From assembly GCF_004210375.1 (NCBI RefSeq), contig NC_134834.1:144555009-144619008 (forward strand): DNA of 64,000 bases. Reading direction: 5' to 3'. This stretch comes from Tachypleus tridentatus (taxonomy: Eukaryota > Arthropoda > Merostomata > Xiphosura > Limulidae). This document shows, in pieces, positions 23,208 through 34,152 of this stretch (within the stretch, counting starts at the first letter, position 1; the number at the start of each line of letters is the position of its first letter). Below the pieces are notes generated by a model. It made no database searches. It saw only the letters and a program-made list of their open reading frames with translations, and was not told the origin of the DNA. Made by a program: the position numbers and the translations under genes.

Positions 23208-23439
23208 ATAACATGAAAAGCATTTGAAATCCTTTCTCTTTTTCTGAACCTAAAATTGGACATTACTTAAGGGTTGACATGATTGAAGTACTTTTATTGT
23301 TCAGAAGTGAAAGGAACATTTGTGGAAACTAGTAAAAAAACAATAATCCTTTATCCTATGTTATTACTATTACATGATAGTCTAATATTTGCTCTATTCA
23401 ATTATATTTAAACTTTATAACTCTTTTTCAAATCTTTTC

Positions 23440-23920
23440 ACAGATTGGTTTTCCTCAGTCTTGTTTTCCAGTGGCTTTGATTTCATGGAGTACACCTCAC
23501 ATCAGTGCTTTTGCTATGTCCCTCAACCATAAAATTGCCTTTATTTTTGTCTTTGGTCCTTCAGCCTCTTGCTTTGGCTGTCAATACTTTCAGCTAGGAC
23601 ACGACCAACAAATACCTTTACGTCTATCTTTCCATTCAACTTCTTCATTGGATGATTTCATTATCCATGCCACTCCATCTTAAGTCCTTCTGATTAATCC
23701 TTACTGGCCAGCTCAGTTGTGGCTTCTGTGGCATCTTCAGTTCCAGCTTACCTCTCCATTACCTTTTTGTCTGTGACTCCATTGAATCTTTCCTGTTCTC
23801 CATCTTCATGCCTTTTTTTAATCTGGTCCTTATTGATGAGATCTGGCTTGTTCCAGTGGGTAGCTTTTATTCTGAGTTTCTTCTCATCAAATTTGACACT
23901 TTACATTTTCTTTGTCATAG
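23440..23920 (+). mobile_element. DIRS-like retrotransposon fragment
   Basis: Translation in shifting plus-strand frames gives an FAMSLNHKIAFIFVF segment followed by QPLALAVNTFS, and then VLLINPYWPAQLWLLW near 23690-23740. From memory these match the DLFA-LNHKLP and VLLIAPCWP-QPWFP-LL blocks downstream of RNase H in DIRS/tyrosine-recombinase retroelements. Stops interrupt every frame. The rest of the element is not adjacent. Confidence 0.6.
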
Positions 23921-24520
23921 GTAATTGATGAAATTACTCTGCTTCAGTGACAAATGCCCCCCAGTAAGTCTAAACAATCTGTCAGCAGATTTTCAATATT
24001 CCACACCAACTTTGCAACAGTAGGGAAAATTAGGAGTTTTGTCTTCTCCTGTATATGTGTGTGTGTGTATATGTGTATTTACATGCAATTGTTAAGTTAA
24101 AGTATGAATATAGTTTTAAAAGCTATGTATTTACTGCAACTATACACTGATTTTAACCATGGACATCAATAGGACACAGAGGGAAGTAGAAATTTTCCCT
24201 CCATTTTTTTGTTAACTAATCTAGTAGGGAGCAAATTCCCTCTTTAGTAGGTGCCCATGATTTCAGTGTCAAACTGTTAACTGTAAATTTTTAAATTATT
24301 TCATTGGGTTCATTGTTTTAAGCTTTTGTTGTGAGATTTTATTTCACACTTCAATTATTTTACTGAAAATTCCTTTGGTGGAATACTTATTAATAGGCCT
24401 AACAAAGGTTTTTTACCATTTTTGATTTTGAGATTGTTTTATGTATTTTTCCATCCCATCTGAGGCTAACTACTGGAAGATGACAATGGCAAAATTATGG
24501 GAGTCAACTTAAGAGAATTT

Positions 24521-24541
24521 GTGTGCGTGTGTGTGTGTGTG
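24521..24541. repeat. (GT)n microsatellite
   Basis: GTGTGCGTGTGTGTG run of about 21 bases. A similar shorter run lies near 24055-24070. Confidence 0.9.
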
Positions 24542-24590
24542 AAGCAAGGTTTATTTTACTGAGCATGACCAAAGGTATGTTTTCCACAGG

Positions 24591-24848
24591 CACCCATAAC
24601 AGCCAGGGTTTGCCTGAGTAACCTGGAATCCTTGGGTTTTAGATTAAATCTTAAGCATTCTTTCATCTTTCCTGAGAGTAGTTTTCATAATTTAGATGCA
24701 TTTTTATTGGCACAGATTAAAAAGCAGGGGATAACCCCCACCACCACCTTCTACACCAGTGAGGGGTGGCCATTTTGGGATTATTCCTCAATTTTATGTG
24801 AAGCAGTTTACTATTTAAGAAGCAGAAGATATTTAAAAATCGTATGGT
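24591..24848 (+). other. Exon-like open stretch, perhaps a DIRS RT fragment
   Basis: The sequence TTTTCCACAG precedes 24591 and GTAAGC follows 24848, and the frame between is fully open for 86 codons (TARVCLSNLESLGFRLNLK, then GITPTTTFYTSEGWPFWD). That looks like an internal exon. However, SLGFRLNLKHSFIFPES also resembles the segment after the catalytic motif in DIRS-like reverse transcriptases, and DIRS debris lies 700 bases upstream. I favour transposon origin but am unsure. Confidence 0.3.
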
Positions 24849-25923
24849 AAGCCCATATATCACAGAATTCCTTGCTACCATTCGTTGGATCTGTTGGACT
24901 TAAGATCTATCACAGTCTGGACAGTCTCACAGTCTCAACCTCGGGTAGAGAACGTTGTTAATACTTTTATGTGCTCCAGCTGGACTCGTGACAGCAAAGG
25001 AACGACCATTAAAGATCTTCATAACAGATCCAGGAGATGACGTGCTCCAACTTTAACCATCCTGCCTCGGCTCCTAACTCATCTCCCTCTATGTCATACA
25101 CTTCTCATCCTATAAAGACAATGCATGTGCACAGACTTAGGAGTATCTACTGAAGTTTTTACAAGCCCAATCAAATAAAAAGTTAAGGCACATAAATGCC
25201 CAACTACAATCACCAGTACGAAAACAAAAGAAACACAAATAAAAAAGAAAAAAAAGGGTCGAAGGTATTACACTGGCGAAATGAACCATAATTAAGTTCT
25301 CTTTCACCAATCCAGAGTGCCCTCCAAGTTAAACTGCAATACTGATATATTAAAAGGTAGATGAAACTCTCACTCTGCGAGTTATTATAACATCTAAAAT
25401 GAATAAAAAAGTTTTCTACATTATTTCCTAATCAGAGTTATATCCAAATTCTATACCAAAAGTTCTTTATTACAGAAGAGAATATAATTACCAACTAATA
25501 AATCTAGGTCCATGGAAAAGCTAGAATAGGGAAAGTTTAGGATTTACTAAAGCAAGTTTCTGTGACAAAATCGACATGAAAGAAAAAAAAAAAAAAGAAG
25601 GTAAATTTTGAAATTTGAAATTGAGTATTAGCTCAGGGACTGGCAAACAAATAATCCAGTAAAATATAAACAAAATTTGACTTGTTTGGTCATAAACTAT
25701 TGATTGCTCTTTTAACAATAAAGTCAGCTAAGTAATGTTTATGTATATCAAAGTACAATGTTATCTTGCCTAAAACTGTGTAAGGTGTATTAAATTGGTT
25801 TATTGTTAGATGAGGCATTTACTTACTATTTGAAATTAAAGCTACACTACAAAATTATTATCACACAGAATTACCTCAGAGTAGGTCGTTAGACCCACTA
25901 AAGAGAGATTCCCAAATTATAGG

Positions 25924-26207
25924 TTTTTTTTTGTTTTAATTTGCACAAAGCTATTCGAGGGCTATCTGTGCTAGCCTTCCCTAATTTAGCAGTGTAAGAC
26001 TAGAGGGAAGGCAGCTAGTCATCACCACCCACCGCCAACTCTTGGGCTACTCTTTTACCAACGCATAGTTTTACATGTAGGATTGACCGTCACATTATAA
26101 CGCCCCTACGGCTGAAAGGGCGAGCATGTTTGGTGCGATCGGAATTCGAACCCGCGACCCACAGATTACGAGTCAAACGCCTTAACCAACTTGGCCATGC
26201 CGGACCC
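25924..26207 (-). mobile_element. SINE (tRNA-Thr-like family), copy 5, with internal insertion
   Basis: Reversed full-length copy ending at the tRNA head (GGCCATGCCGGACCC). The B box is intact (GAATTCGAACCC). The body carries about 12 extra bases (TTTTACATGTAG) inside the ACGAATAGTGGGATT block. A possible 8-bp duplication with one mismatch (TTATAGGT at 25917-25924; TTGTAGGT at 26208-26215) flanks it. Confidence 0.9.
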
Positions 26208-26716
26208 TTGTAGGTATTAAAGTATGTTTGTCTTTGCTTAGAAACTGATGTTAGGTCGCATGAATATAAAAAAAAAGACTCCAAAACACATTTAACAACA
26301 AAATCTAAGACCCTGGCTAGGACTTCCCACCAATATTAACAAACGATTTATCATAAACATTAATAAATCAATAATAATGGAATGATGAAAAGAATCAGAA
26401 GGAAAGATCCATTAAGAAAAAACAATATTCCAAAAATGCATTTCAATATCGAGTGATAAAAACAATTTTTCTCTCTCTTTTTTTTTTTTTTCTCAGTGAA
26501 ATTTCTGGTAGGATATTTATTCACAGAGTAGGTCAAAAGAGTACAACCCCTCTTGTGATTATAAATTTACATTATATTCCGTTATATTAACATTACCAAG
26601 AGTGAAGTTGGTGCCAGCATCATCTTATACACACATATTTACTCAAAATGCAAATGATTAAATAGACCGTGAGTTAGCGTTTTGATGTAACTACAAGATG
26701 TTAAATAAACCAGACG

Positions 26717-26993
26717 ATTGTTTGTTTGTTTTGAATTTTCGCGCAAAGCTATACGAGGGCTATCTGCGCTAGCCATCCCTAATTTAGCAGTGTAAGACGA
26801 GAGGGAAGACAACTAGTCATCACTACCCACTGCCAACTCTTGGGCTACTCTTTTACCAACGAATAGTGGAATTATCAACCACATTATAACGCCCCCACGA
26901 CTGAAATGGCGAGCATATTTGGTGTGACGTGGATTCAAGTCCGCGACCCTCAGATTGCGAGTCGAGTGCCTGAACCACCTGGCCATGCCGGGC
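26717..26993 (-). mobile_element. SINE (tRNA-Thr-like family), copy 6, full length
   Basis: Reversed full-length copy from the tail (TTTGTTTGTTTTGAATTTTC) to the head (GGCCATGCCGGG). It is moderately diverged from the other copies. Only a weak flanking similarity (CCAGACGA and CCAGGATA) could be a target duplication. Confidence 0.9.
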
Positions 26994-28839
26994 CAGGATA
27001 GAAGGAGAGCATAAAAAATAGAATTTGCTCTCTCATAACAATCAATACTGTGAGAATTTAACAGCTGTCAATGAACCATAGGAAGCTATGCCATAACGAC
27101 GAGTCTTCGAGCCCAACAGAATTAAAGGAACACCTAAGACCTAACTATACGCTTGAGAAATAAGTAACTGATTTTATTGGTAAAAGTGCAACTGAAAATA
27201 TTCCACTCTGTTCCAAATGAGATAAGAAGCTCTTTATTTAAAGGATCTAGCATACGCGTCCATGGTTTATTGATGAGAAACCTTGCACTCTATTGATCAG
27301 TGCTGCTTCTATGTCTAAAATTGTCTGATCAGACTTGGTAATAAAAGGAGAAAAATGGCCTCCAGCAATGATGAAAGAAGATAGATTGATGAAAACATCA
27401 AATGGACATAAAGTTCTAACAAGAGAAAGGTTGGAAGTTGCTCTCACTTTAGGAAGCTTCTCCACACTTTATGATGTGGATAAAGTTGATTTATTATTAT
27501 TATTGATATAGACGAAAAGTGTATTTTGAAAACTGGTTTCATGTGAATATATGGATGTAAGGTTAGGCTAGCTTCAAATAACTTCATAGTCTATGTTCAG
27601 AAAACCCCTGTGTAGTGTTTGACAAATGTTACAAGAAAGAGGATGCGCTTCCAGTACAAATATGGATGGAGGCTTGTCAAGAAATAAAATAACAAAAGCG
27701 AAAGTTATTAGAAACAAATATATATACGTATTGAGATGGGTGTAATAAAACAAAACATTCTGGCATGCCTTCAAATATTAATTATTAGAAAATTCTTATA
27801 GATCCGAAGAATAAAGATGTCATTCATAACTTTACTTAGGAAAGACTTAAATCAATTTGTGTTAAAACGAAAAGTAGCCATGATGTGTATACTAATAAAA
27901 CCCAGTCTCATCAAGGTGACATAGTATAGCTTAACAATTTCTATAATAAGAGAAGGCGAACTTCAAAATCAAGTAGGTGTTTGGAATACCAAATACTGTA
28001 ATGAAAAGAATTGTTGATGTGGGTTATAGAATCTAGAAAGACAGGAGCTCCAATCACAAGTCATCCACCATGATCATACTTAGAAAAATACCAGTGAAAA
28101 AAAAACGGCCATTTAGATAACAACAAAAGAGAATTTTGAAAGTCAAGCTGCTGATGAGCCCAAAGTTCCTGTCAGGGTTACTTCAAGAGGATCAGCAACG
28201 ATAGAGCTACCAGTATATTAATTCGACACCTATCTAAGAAGAACTTTCAAGCAATAGGGCAACCACTGATGATAAGGGTAAATTATTATTACATCCGCAT
28301 TCCATGGATCTCAGAAGAGATCACAAAAATACTTGATGAACGTATGAGTTTATTTTGCTGCTTCATTTGTGTATTGGAACTGTTGTTAAGGAATTTTACA
28401 ATTCAAGAAGGAAATAGTGTTATCAGCTCACACATTACTTAGGCAAATATATTATGAAGATATAATTAGAGATTTTGCTCGGCCAAACATGTACAATAAT
28501 TATATGTTTTCATGTACCTAATTCATTCTTATTTGCCATGTTTTACATGTAAAAAATTATTATAATCCTTTAATTTTAATATATCATCTTTGAAAGCTAG
28601 ATGCGTTATATTCTAACTTACTTGGAATAATTAGCTCTTATCATATATCAATTATAATAAATTTCAAGTGTTTGTAACTTATTCAAGGGGTCTAAAAAGT
28701 GCGCCAGAACTTTAAACTAACTTAATACAGGCTTGACTACATTATATCTGCTGTATCTTGTGTCAAAGAGGTTTTTCGTTAATACCAGGGCTCTTTGGAT
28801 AGGCTGAGTTACGATAAACGTAATAGTTGCTGGATGCTG
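26994..28839. other. No gene recognised
   Basis: Short frames on both strands show no conserved motif and no splice context. Confidence 0.4.
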
Positions 28840-29264
28840 TTGGTATTAGCAAAATTCTTGATCACGAGAAACACACTTGAAATAAAAATGTATCTCAAAA
28901 CGGCTAGTATGGGTATTAACACTTTTACTGATAAGCAGAAAACAACGTTACAACTTTCCTAGGTCATCTTCAGGTTAACAAAGAGAGTTTGCAACTGACT
29001 GTTACCGGACACATGTCTTAGGGACGAGAGTATAAACGGGTACGGGACTGTAGGTGGCGTTGTAGTTAAATGTTAGGTTATTAATTAGTGTAGGTATAAA
29101 GATGTTCCTTTATATTGGTTTAATTTTGGTTTTAGTTGCTGTATAAATAGGGCTTCTTTGATTTTGCGTTTGTTTATATTTGTTTCCCTACTTAGTATCT
29201 GGGAGTTTTCTATGGTTATGTTGTGTTTATTTGATTTGCAGTGTTCACATATTTTTGAACAAAC
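28840..29264 (-). mobile_element. Penelope-like element, 3' end
   Basis: The element is read on the minus strand. The end of a GIY-YIG endonuclease frame (29264-29085) is followed by a non-coding tail containing a short hairpin motif (near 28950-28975) and the segment matching the other tail copies in this window. The upstream reverse transcriptase is missing. On the plus strand, about 25 bases beyond the frame, a SINE fragment begins at 29291. Confidence 0.72.
29085..29264 (-). pseudogene. Penelope-like GIY-YIG endonuclease, C-terminal fragment
   Basis: An open frame of 59 codons ends at TAA (29085-29087). It contains KICEHCKSNKHNITIEN, then QILSRETNINKRKIKEALFI, then KPKLNQYKGTSLYLH. The spacing of EH, the His-Asn-Ile block, ILSRE, KRKIKEALFI and LN-G-L matches the C-terminal part of the GIY-YIG endonuclease domain of Penelope-like retroelements as I remember it. 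This domain nicks target DNA for insertion. The N-terminal GIY and YIG motifs and the reverse transcriptase are not present. Confidence 0.72.
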
Positions 29265-29290
29265 GTAAGCTGTATGTTATGCTGTGTGTG

Positions 29291-29460
29291 CGTTATAATG
29301 TTATGGGCAATCCCACTATTCGTTGGGAAAATAGTAGCCCAATAGCTGGTGGTGGGTGGTGATGACTAGTTGTCTTCCCTCTAGCCTTACACTGCTAAAT
29401 TAGGAACTTCTAGCACAGATAGCCCTCGTGTAGGTTTGCGTGAAATTAAACAAGAAAAAA
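29291..29460 (+). mobile_element. SINE (tRNA-Thr-like family), copy 7, head missing
   Basis: The copy begins abruptly in the body at CGTTATAATG, just after the Penelope-like fragment, and runs to the tail (GTGAAATTAAACAAG). The tRNA-like head is absent. This suggests 5' truncation or loss by the adjacent rearrangement. Confidence 0.85.
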
Positions 29461-30519
29461 ACTTACTCGTTATTCAGAAGAACTGTTGAACAAATGTATG
29501 TGAGCTTCACATGGTAGCGAAAATAGTCTTTTATATTTTAAAATAAATATTAGTTTTCATCAGAATATTTAAATTCACGGAATACAGTTTTTTGGCCTAC
29601 CCTAGTGAAAGGCTTAGGTTAGAAATGTTTCCAATGATAATTGATTTTACCATCATTTTTACTCGTTATTAAACAATTAATTGTTACTATCATCATAACA
29701 ATTAGTACTAATCTATTATTGTGGTATTTTAAGGTTAAGTGAGTTAATCAAAGTGTATAAAATATATTTATTATTTAACAGAAGAATTGACTTATATTAT
29801 GATCTGATGCTGATTTTAACCACAGTTACTTAACTGGAACAAAGAAATAAACAGACAGGATACACTGAAAAGAATAATTATTGATCATTGACAAAAAATA
29901 CAGTGTACATGTTTATATATGTTGGATACTTGCCTTTCATTAGAGTTTCAAGTTTATTAAATTAATGTTTTTACTTGAAATATATTTCTACTAATCATTT
30001 CACTCAGGATTCAATACATAAGTGTTTAAATTAATGTTTCTTACTCAAGGAACAAATGTCGGATTTAACCATAGTGACTAGCGCAGCTTACGTTACTGGT
30101 CATTGTCATTCAAACATGAATGTAGGCTTTAGCCTTGAGATATAACTTGGCCTACTACTCGAGGACACTGACTGTCGACATTCTTGTATAAAGTGCAGTG
30201 TTTTTTCCACATCTGATGGGCAAAACAAGTTTTATCACCATAGGTCAGCAAAAGTAGGTGAAACGAAATGTATTTAACGATTTACTTAACCACCTTTGAT
30301 GGTGGAATTACACAGGTTTAGAAAAAAATAAAAGCTGTAGAAAATTCTACATCAAAGAATAAACGTAGAAAATGCATGTTATGCTTACACACAACTCTGC
30401 TATGGAGAAAGGTGTAAAATCGCCTATAATGTATATAATTTGGATAAAAAAAAAGACGAATAAACCTCACAACTTTGGAAAAGAAAACGCGACAATAACA
30501 TTTATAAACAAAGTCATGG
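29461..30519. other. No gene recognised
   Basis: AT-rich DNA with no recognisable element up to the target duplication of the hAT insertion at 30520. Confidence 0.4.
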
Positions 30520-30527
30520 TAGTGAGA

Positions 30528-31612
30528 CAGTGGCGGCGCTAGGATATTTTCGTTGGGGGGAACTGGGGGGCTGAGATAAACTGTGGAGGGGCCTCTCAAA
30601 ATGCCATTAATATGAAGTATAGATGGTAAATTATAATAATGTAAATACCAGGGTACATTTCAGAAAGGTGTGCTATTTTGAACTGCGTTTTCAATGCAGT
30701 TTTCATTGAAAACTCATACTCTGATTAATAATTCATTATTACAAATTAGAAATAATCTTTTTATGAAAATATGCGTATATGTAAAAGAGGAAGCTAACTT
30801 AAATTCCACTCAAGGTAATACATAATAATAAAGAAAATCAAGATTAGCTTAGATTGAACATTTAATATGCCATTAAGAGTAAATCTACAAATCAAGAGAA
30901 ATATAACATAGCAGAAACGAATTATCCCATGTAAGTTAATACACTCTCAGGAAAAGTAAGGTCACTATCAGGCTAACTATCTTTCATCATGTTGTTTGTT
31001 TTGAATTTCGTGCAAACCTACTCGAGGGCTATCTGCGCTAGCCATCCCTAATTTAGCAGTGTAAGACTAGAAGGAAGGCAGCTAGTCATCACCACCCACT
31101 GCCAACTCTTGGGCAACTCTTTTACCAACGAATAGTGGGATTGACCGTAACATCATAACGCCCCCACGGCTGAAAGGGCGAGCATGTTTTGGTGCGACCG
31201 GGATCCGAACCCGCGACCCTCGGATTACGAGTCGAACACCTTAACACGCTTGGCCATGCTGGGCCTTCATCATGTTGTGTTTATATTTAATATTACTTCA
31301 GAACAATGCGCCTATTCTGTTGTAACTTGAAATCAACGTGGTTGTCTAATCTTCGTCAAAACTCAAGATAGAATGACATTACACAGGGAGCGGCAATACA
31401 GTGCATGAGTTTCAGTGCATTCAGTACGTTGCTATGGGATGCATGACACATACTTCCGTCTTAATGAACACGTTGAGTTCTACAGATCTATGTCTCTTGA
31501 TGTTAATTGTTAAGCAACAACGACGATTGTGTTTTCCATATTTTATGAATATATGTAAGTAACAATGTTGGGGGGCTGGCTCAAGTCCCCCCCCCCCCCA
31601 GCGCCGCCACTG
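30528..31612. mobile_element. Non-autonomous hAT element with a nested SINE
   Basis: The element begins CAGTGGCGGCGCT (30528-30540) and ends AGCGCCGCCACTG (31600-31612). These form a perfect 13-bp terminal inverted repeat. Next to the ends are G-rich and C-rich subterminal runs (TTGGGGGG near 30551; 13 C at about 31587-31599), as in hAT elements. An 8-bp target duplication flanks it: TAGTGAGA at 30520-30527 and CAGTGAGA at 31613-31620, one mismatch. There is no transposase coding, so it depends on another element. A SINE with its own perfect duplication lies inside at 30996-31265, so the hAT copy is older than that SINE. Without the SINE it is about 800 bp. Confidence 0.9.
30996..31265 (-). 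mobile_element. SINE (tRNA-Thr-like family), copy 8, nested, with TSD
   Basis: Reversed, full-length and near consensus, with an intact B box (GGGATCCGAACCC). A perfect 13-bp duplication, TTCATCATGTTGT, lies at 30983-30995 and 31266-31278. It is inserted inside the non-autonomous hAT element. Confidence 0.95.
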
Positions 31613-32249
31613 CAGTGAGAAGGGCAAAACAAAAACTACCAACGAGAAAACTAAAATGGGAGGGGGTTCTATAATACCTATTTTGGTTTTAGAGACATAT
31701 GTATACACATATTTCCTAGCCAGAGTGTTTGTAAAAAGGCGTGTTTTAATCATTCTTATACTTGTGATCAAAATTAATATTTGTTACTTACTTTGTGATT
31801 GATACTTAACAACATGAACAGCTACGAGAAGCTTCCTAGATTGTTGTTTACAAATGCCTGTCAAGTTCGTACCGAGATTGGTTTCCTCAGATATTATGTT
31901 ATTTTTTGTTTACATTTGTGCCATGATAATATTTTATGAAAACGAATTTCCTTACACATAACAGTAACCAAACACTTTGATATTTTTTCTTAATTTTAAT
32001 TTATTATACATAGTAATTTGGAATAATTTACACATCTTTTGAATATATCTATCTTTAAATATTATTACAGTGAATAAACAGAACTTTTACTATGTACACA
32101 AGTGAATATGCAAAAATTATATGTTATTTATTTCAAATGTTCGGAATGCCCAGCACTTACAAACATTGGCTGTTCGTTTTTATTGGTACTGATACAGGTG
32201 AAAACTATAAGTAAATTCTATGAAATGATGCTGTCCCTGCTATAAGGCA

Positions 32250-32683
32250 TCTATATGGAGGCACCAAGATTTACTTTGACCATGACAGTACACCACAACA
32301 TTATCACGAATAAGAGCCTTTCTTCTTACATTCTTCCTTTTCATGGGAGGTGGGTAAGCCTGACTTAACACCTTTGGACTTCTAGCTGTGTGGAGTCCGG
32401 AAAGGCAAAGTGAGGGGTGCTAAACCTTGCACACTGAAAGACGTACAAGAAAATATTATGCAGGAATTTTGCAAAATCTTGACACGTGCACCACTATCTT
32501 AGAACATTGCGGTGCATATTTCCATGCAAATGATGAACATTTTGAACATTTGCTATAAGATGACCAATGTACGTTGCTTTCACATGTTCACTTGTATACA
32601 TGACAGTTTAGTTTATTCAGTCCAATAAGTTTTAAAGATACCCAATTTCAAAATGTGCATATATTATTTTGAAACACCCTGTA
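32250..32683 (+). mobile_element. Tc1/mariner-type transposon fragment, 3' part
   Basis: The frame shows AIRHLYGGTKIYFDHDSTPQ, then KPDLTPLDF-stop-LCGVRKGKVRGA, then KPCTLKDVQENIMQEFCKIL. The LTPLDF-LWG-K-KV and KP-TL-D motifs correspond to the C-terminal half of an IS630/Tc1/mariner-superfamily transposase of a different lineage from the mariner at 22228. The end at 32683 reads ACACCCTGTA, which is typical of a terminal repeat in this superfamily. The 5' half is missing and stops interrupt the frame. Confidence 0.68.
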
Positions 32684-32872
32684 TTTATATATATAAATAC
32701 TAGTTATTCCAGCAAGTAAACTCCAACTGTATTTAAACAATTTGTATTTGTTACTTGACAGCTATGTATGCGCACACGACAAGCAATGTATATAAAGAAA
32801 ATAACATTCTTAAAGCTTAGATACAATTGAGTGGATATATTTCATTTTTGTTTGAAAGTAGTAAAGACAGAG

Positions 32873-33128
32873 CTGGGTTCGGCATGGCCAGGTGGTTAAG
32901 GCACTCGATTCGTAATCTGAGAGTCGCGGATTCAAATCCCTGTCACACCAAACATGCTCACCCTTTCAGCCGTGTGGGTGTTATAATGTAATGGTAAATC
33001 CCACTATTCATTGGTAAAAGTTGGAGGTGAGTGGTGATGACTAACTTCCTTCCCTCTAGTCGTACACTTCAAAATTAATGACGGCTAGCGCAGATAACTC
33101 TCGTGTAGCTTTGCGCGAAATTCAAAAC
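32873..33128 (+). mobile_element. SINE (tRNA-Thr-like family), copy 9, with TSD
   Basis: Full-length copy with intact A-box-like (TGGCCAGGTGGTTAAGG) and B-box-like (GATTCAAATCCC) regions. A 9-bp duplication, AAGACAGAG, lies at 32864-32872 and 33129-33137. The body has a small deletion around GTAAAAG-TTGGAGG. Confidence 0.92.
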
Positions 33129-33469
33129 AAGACAGAGTTTAAAACATTCCGGTTAAGAAGTCAGTATATCGTGATTCTAAGTTTATGACGTGAAAAATAC
33201 GACAGTTTTATTTTATTCGGAAAAAAAAGTTCAAAAACCATCAACTCAAAGCAATGGTTTACAGAAAGCGTTAACTTACACAAATGGCTACCTGTTGTTT
33301 GTATTCTGCCCACTGCAGCTATCATACTCCGATTTTAGCCTCGTAAATCGCTAAACTTAACCCTGAGTCACCGGGAGACTTATCGAATGTCAAGTTAGTG
33401 CCTTGTAAAAAGACATATTTTCTGTGGCTCTTTATGTACATCTAAGGTGAAACTAATACTCATAGTACT

Positions 33470-33690
33470 TGAACTCGTGGGTTCAAATCCCCGTCACACA
33501 AAACATGCTCGCCCTTTTAGCTGTGGGGCGTTGTAGTGTAACGCTCAATATCCCACTATTCAATGATAAAAGAGTAACCCAAGAGTTGGCAGTTAGTGAT
33601 GATGACTAGCTGTCTTCCTGCTAGTCTTACACTATTAAATTAGGAACGACAAGCGCAGATAGCCCTTGTGTAGCTTTGAACGAAATTTAA
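33470..33690 (+). mobile_element. SINE (tRNA-Thr-like family), copy 10, head truncated
   Basis: The copy starts within the anticodon region (GAACTCGTGGGTTCAAATCC) and runs to a diverged tail. The A box is missing. The body is several percent more diverged than in copies 4 and 8. Confidence 0.85.
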
Positions 33691-33943
33691 AAGAATCAAA
33701 TAGATATATATACACGCGGCGTTTTAGTTTGCTTCTTTGCACTTTTACTTATATAAACTCCATTACTAATGTACGTTTTTTCAGTCATTTCACAATTCAA
33801 AGAAGTTTCTTGTGGCCTAATTAAAGCTTCCATATATTTACAGTTCAAAAGTAACTTGGATATTTTTACAGTATGATAACGCAGTAGCAGGTGTTATAAA
33901 ATACATAAGATGTTTAATATGAAATAATTCCACCTTTGTCAAA

Positions 33944-34152
33944 GCCCGATATGGCTAGATGGTTAAGGCATTCGACTCGTGATCAGAGGGTCGCGGGTGC
34001 GAATCATCGTGACACTAAACGTGCTCGCACTTTCAGTCGTTATAATGTTACGATCAATTGCACTATTCGTTGTTAAAGAGTAGCCCAAGAGCTGGCAGTG
34101 GGTGGTGATGACTAGCTGCATTCCCTCTAATGTGCGCGAAATTCAAACCAAC
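33944..34152 (+). mobile_element. SINE (tRNA-Thr-like family), copy 11, internally deleted
   Basis: The head is complete (GCCCGATATGGCTAGATGG). The body then jumps from CATTCCCTCTAA directly to TGTGCGCGAAATTC. The segment that normally carries CTTACACTGCTAAATTAGGG and CTAGCGCAGATAG has been lost. Confidence 0.87.

Noticed and set aside
32875-32950. tRNA gene (A box and B box both visible)
   Set aside because: The tRNA-like stretch is the head of a SINE. It continues into the family body and A/C-rich tail and is bounded by a target duplication. The same holds for all other tRNA-like heads here.
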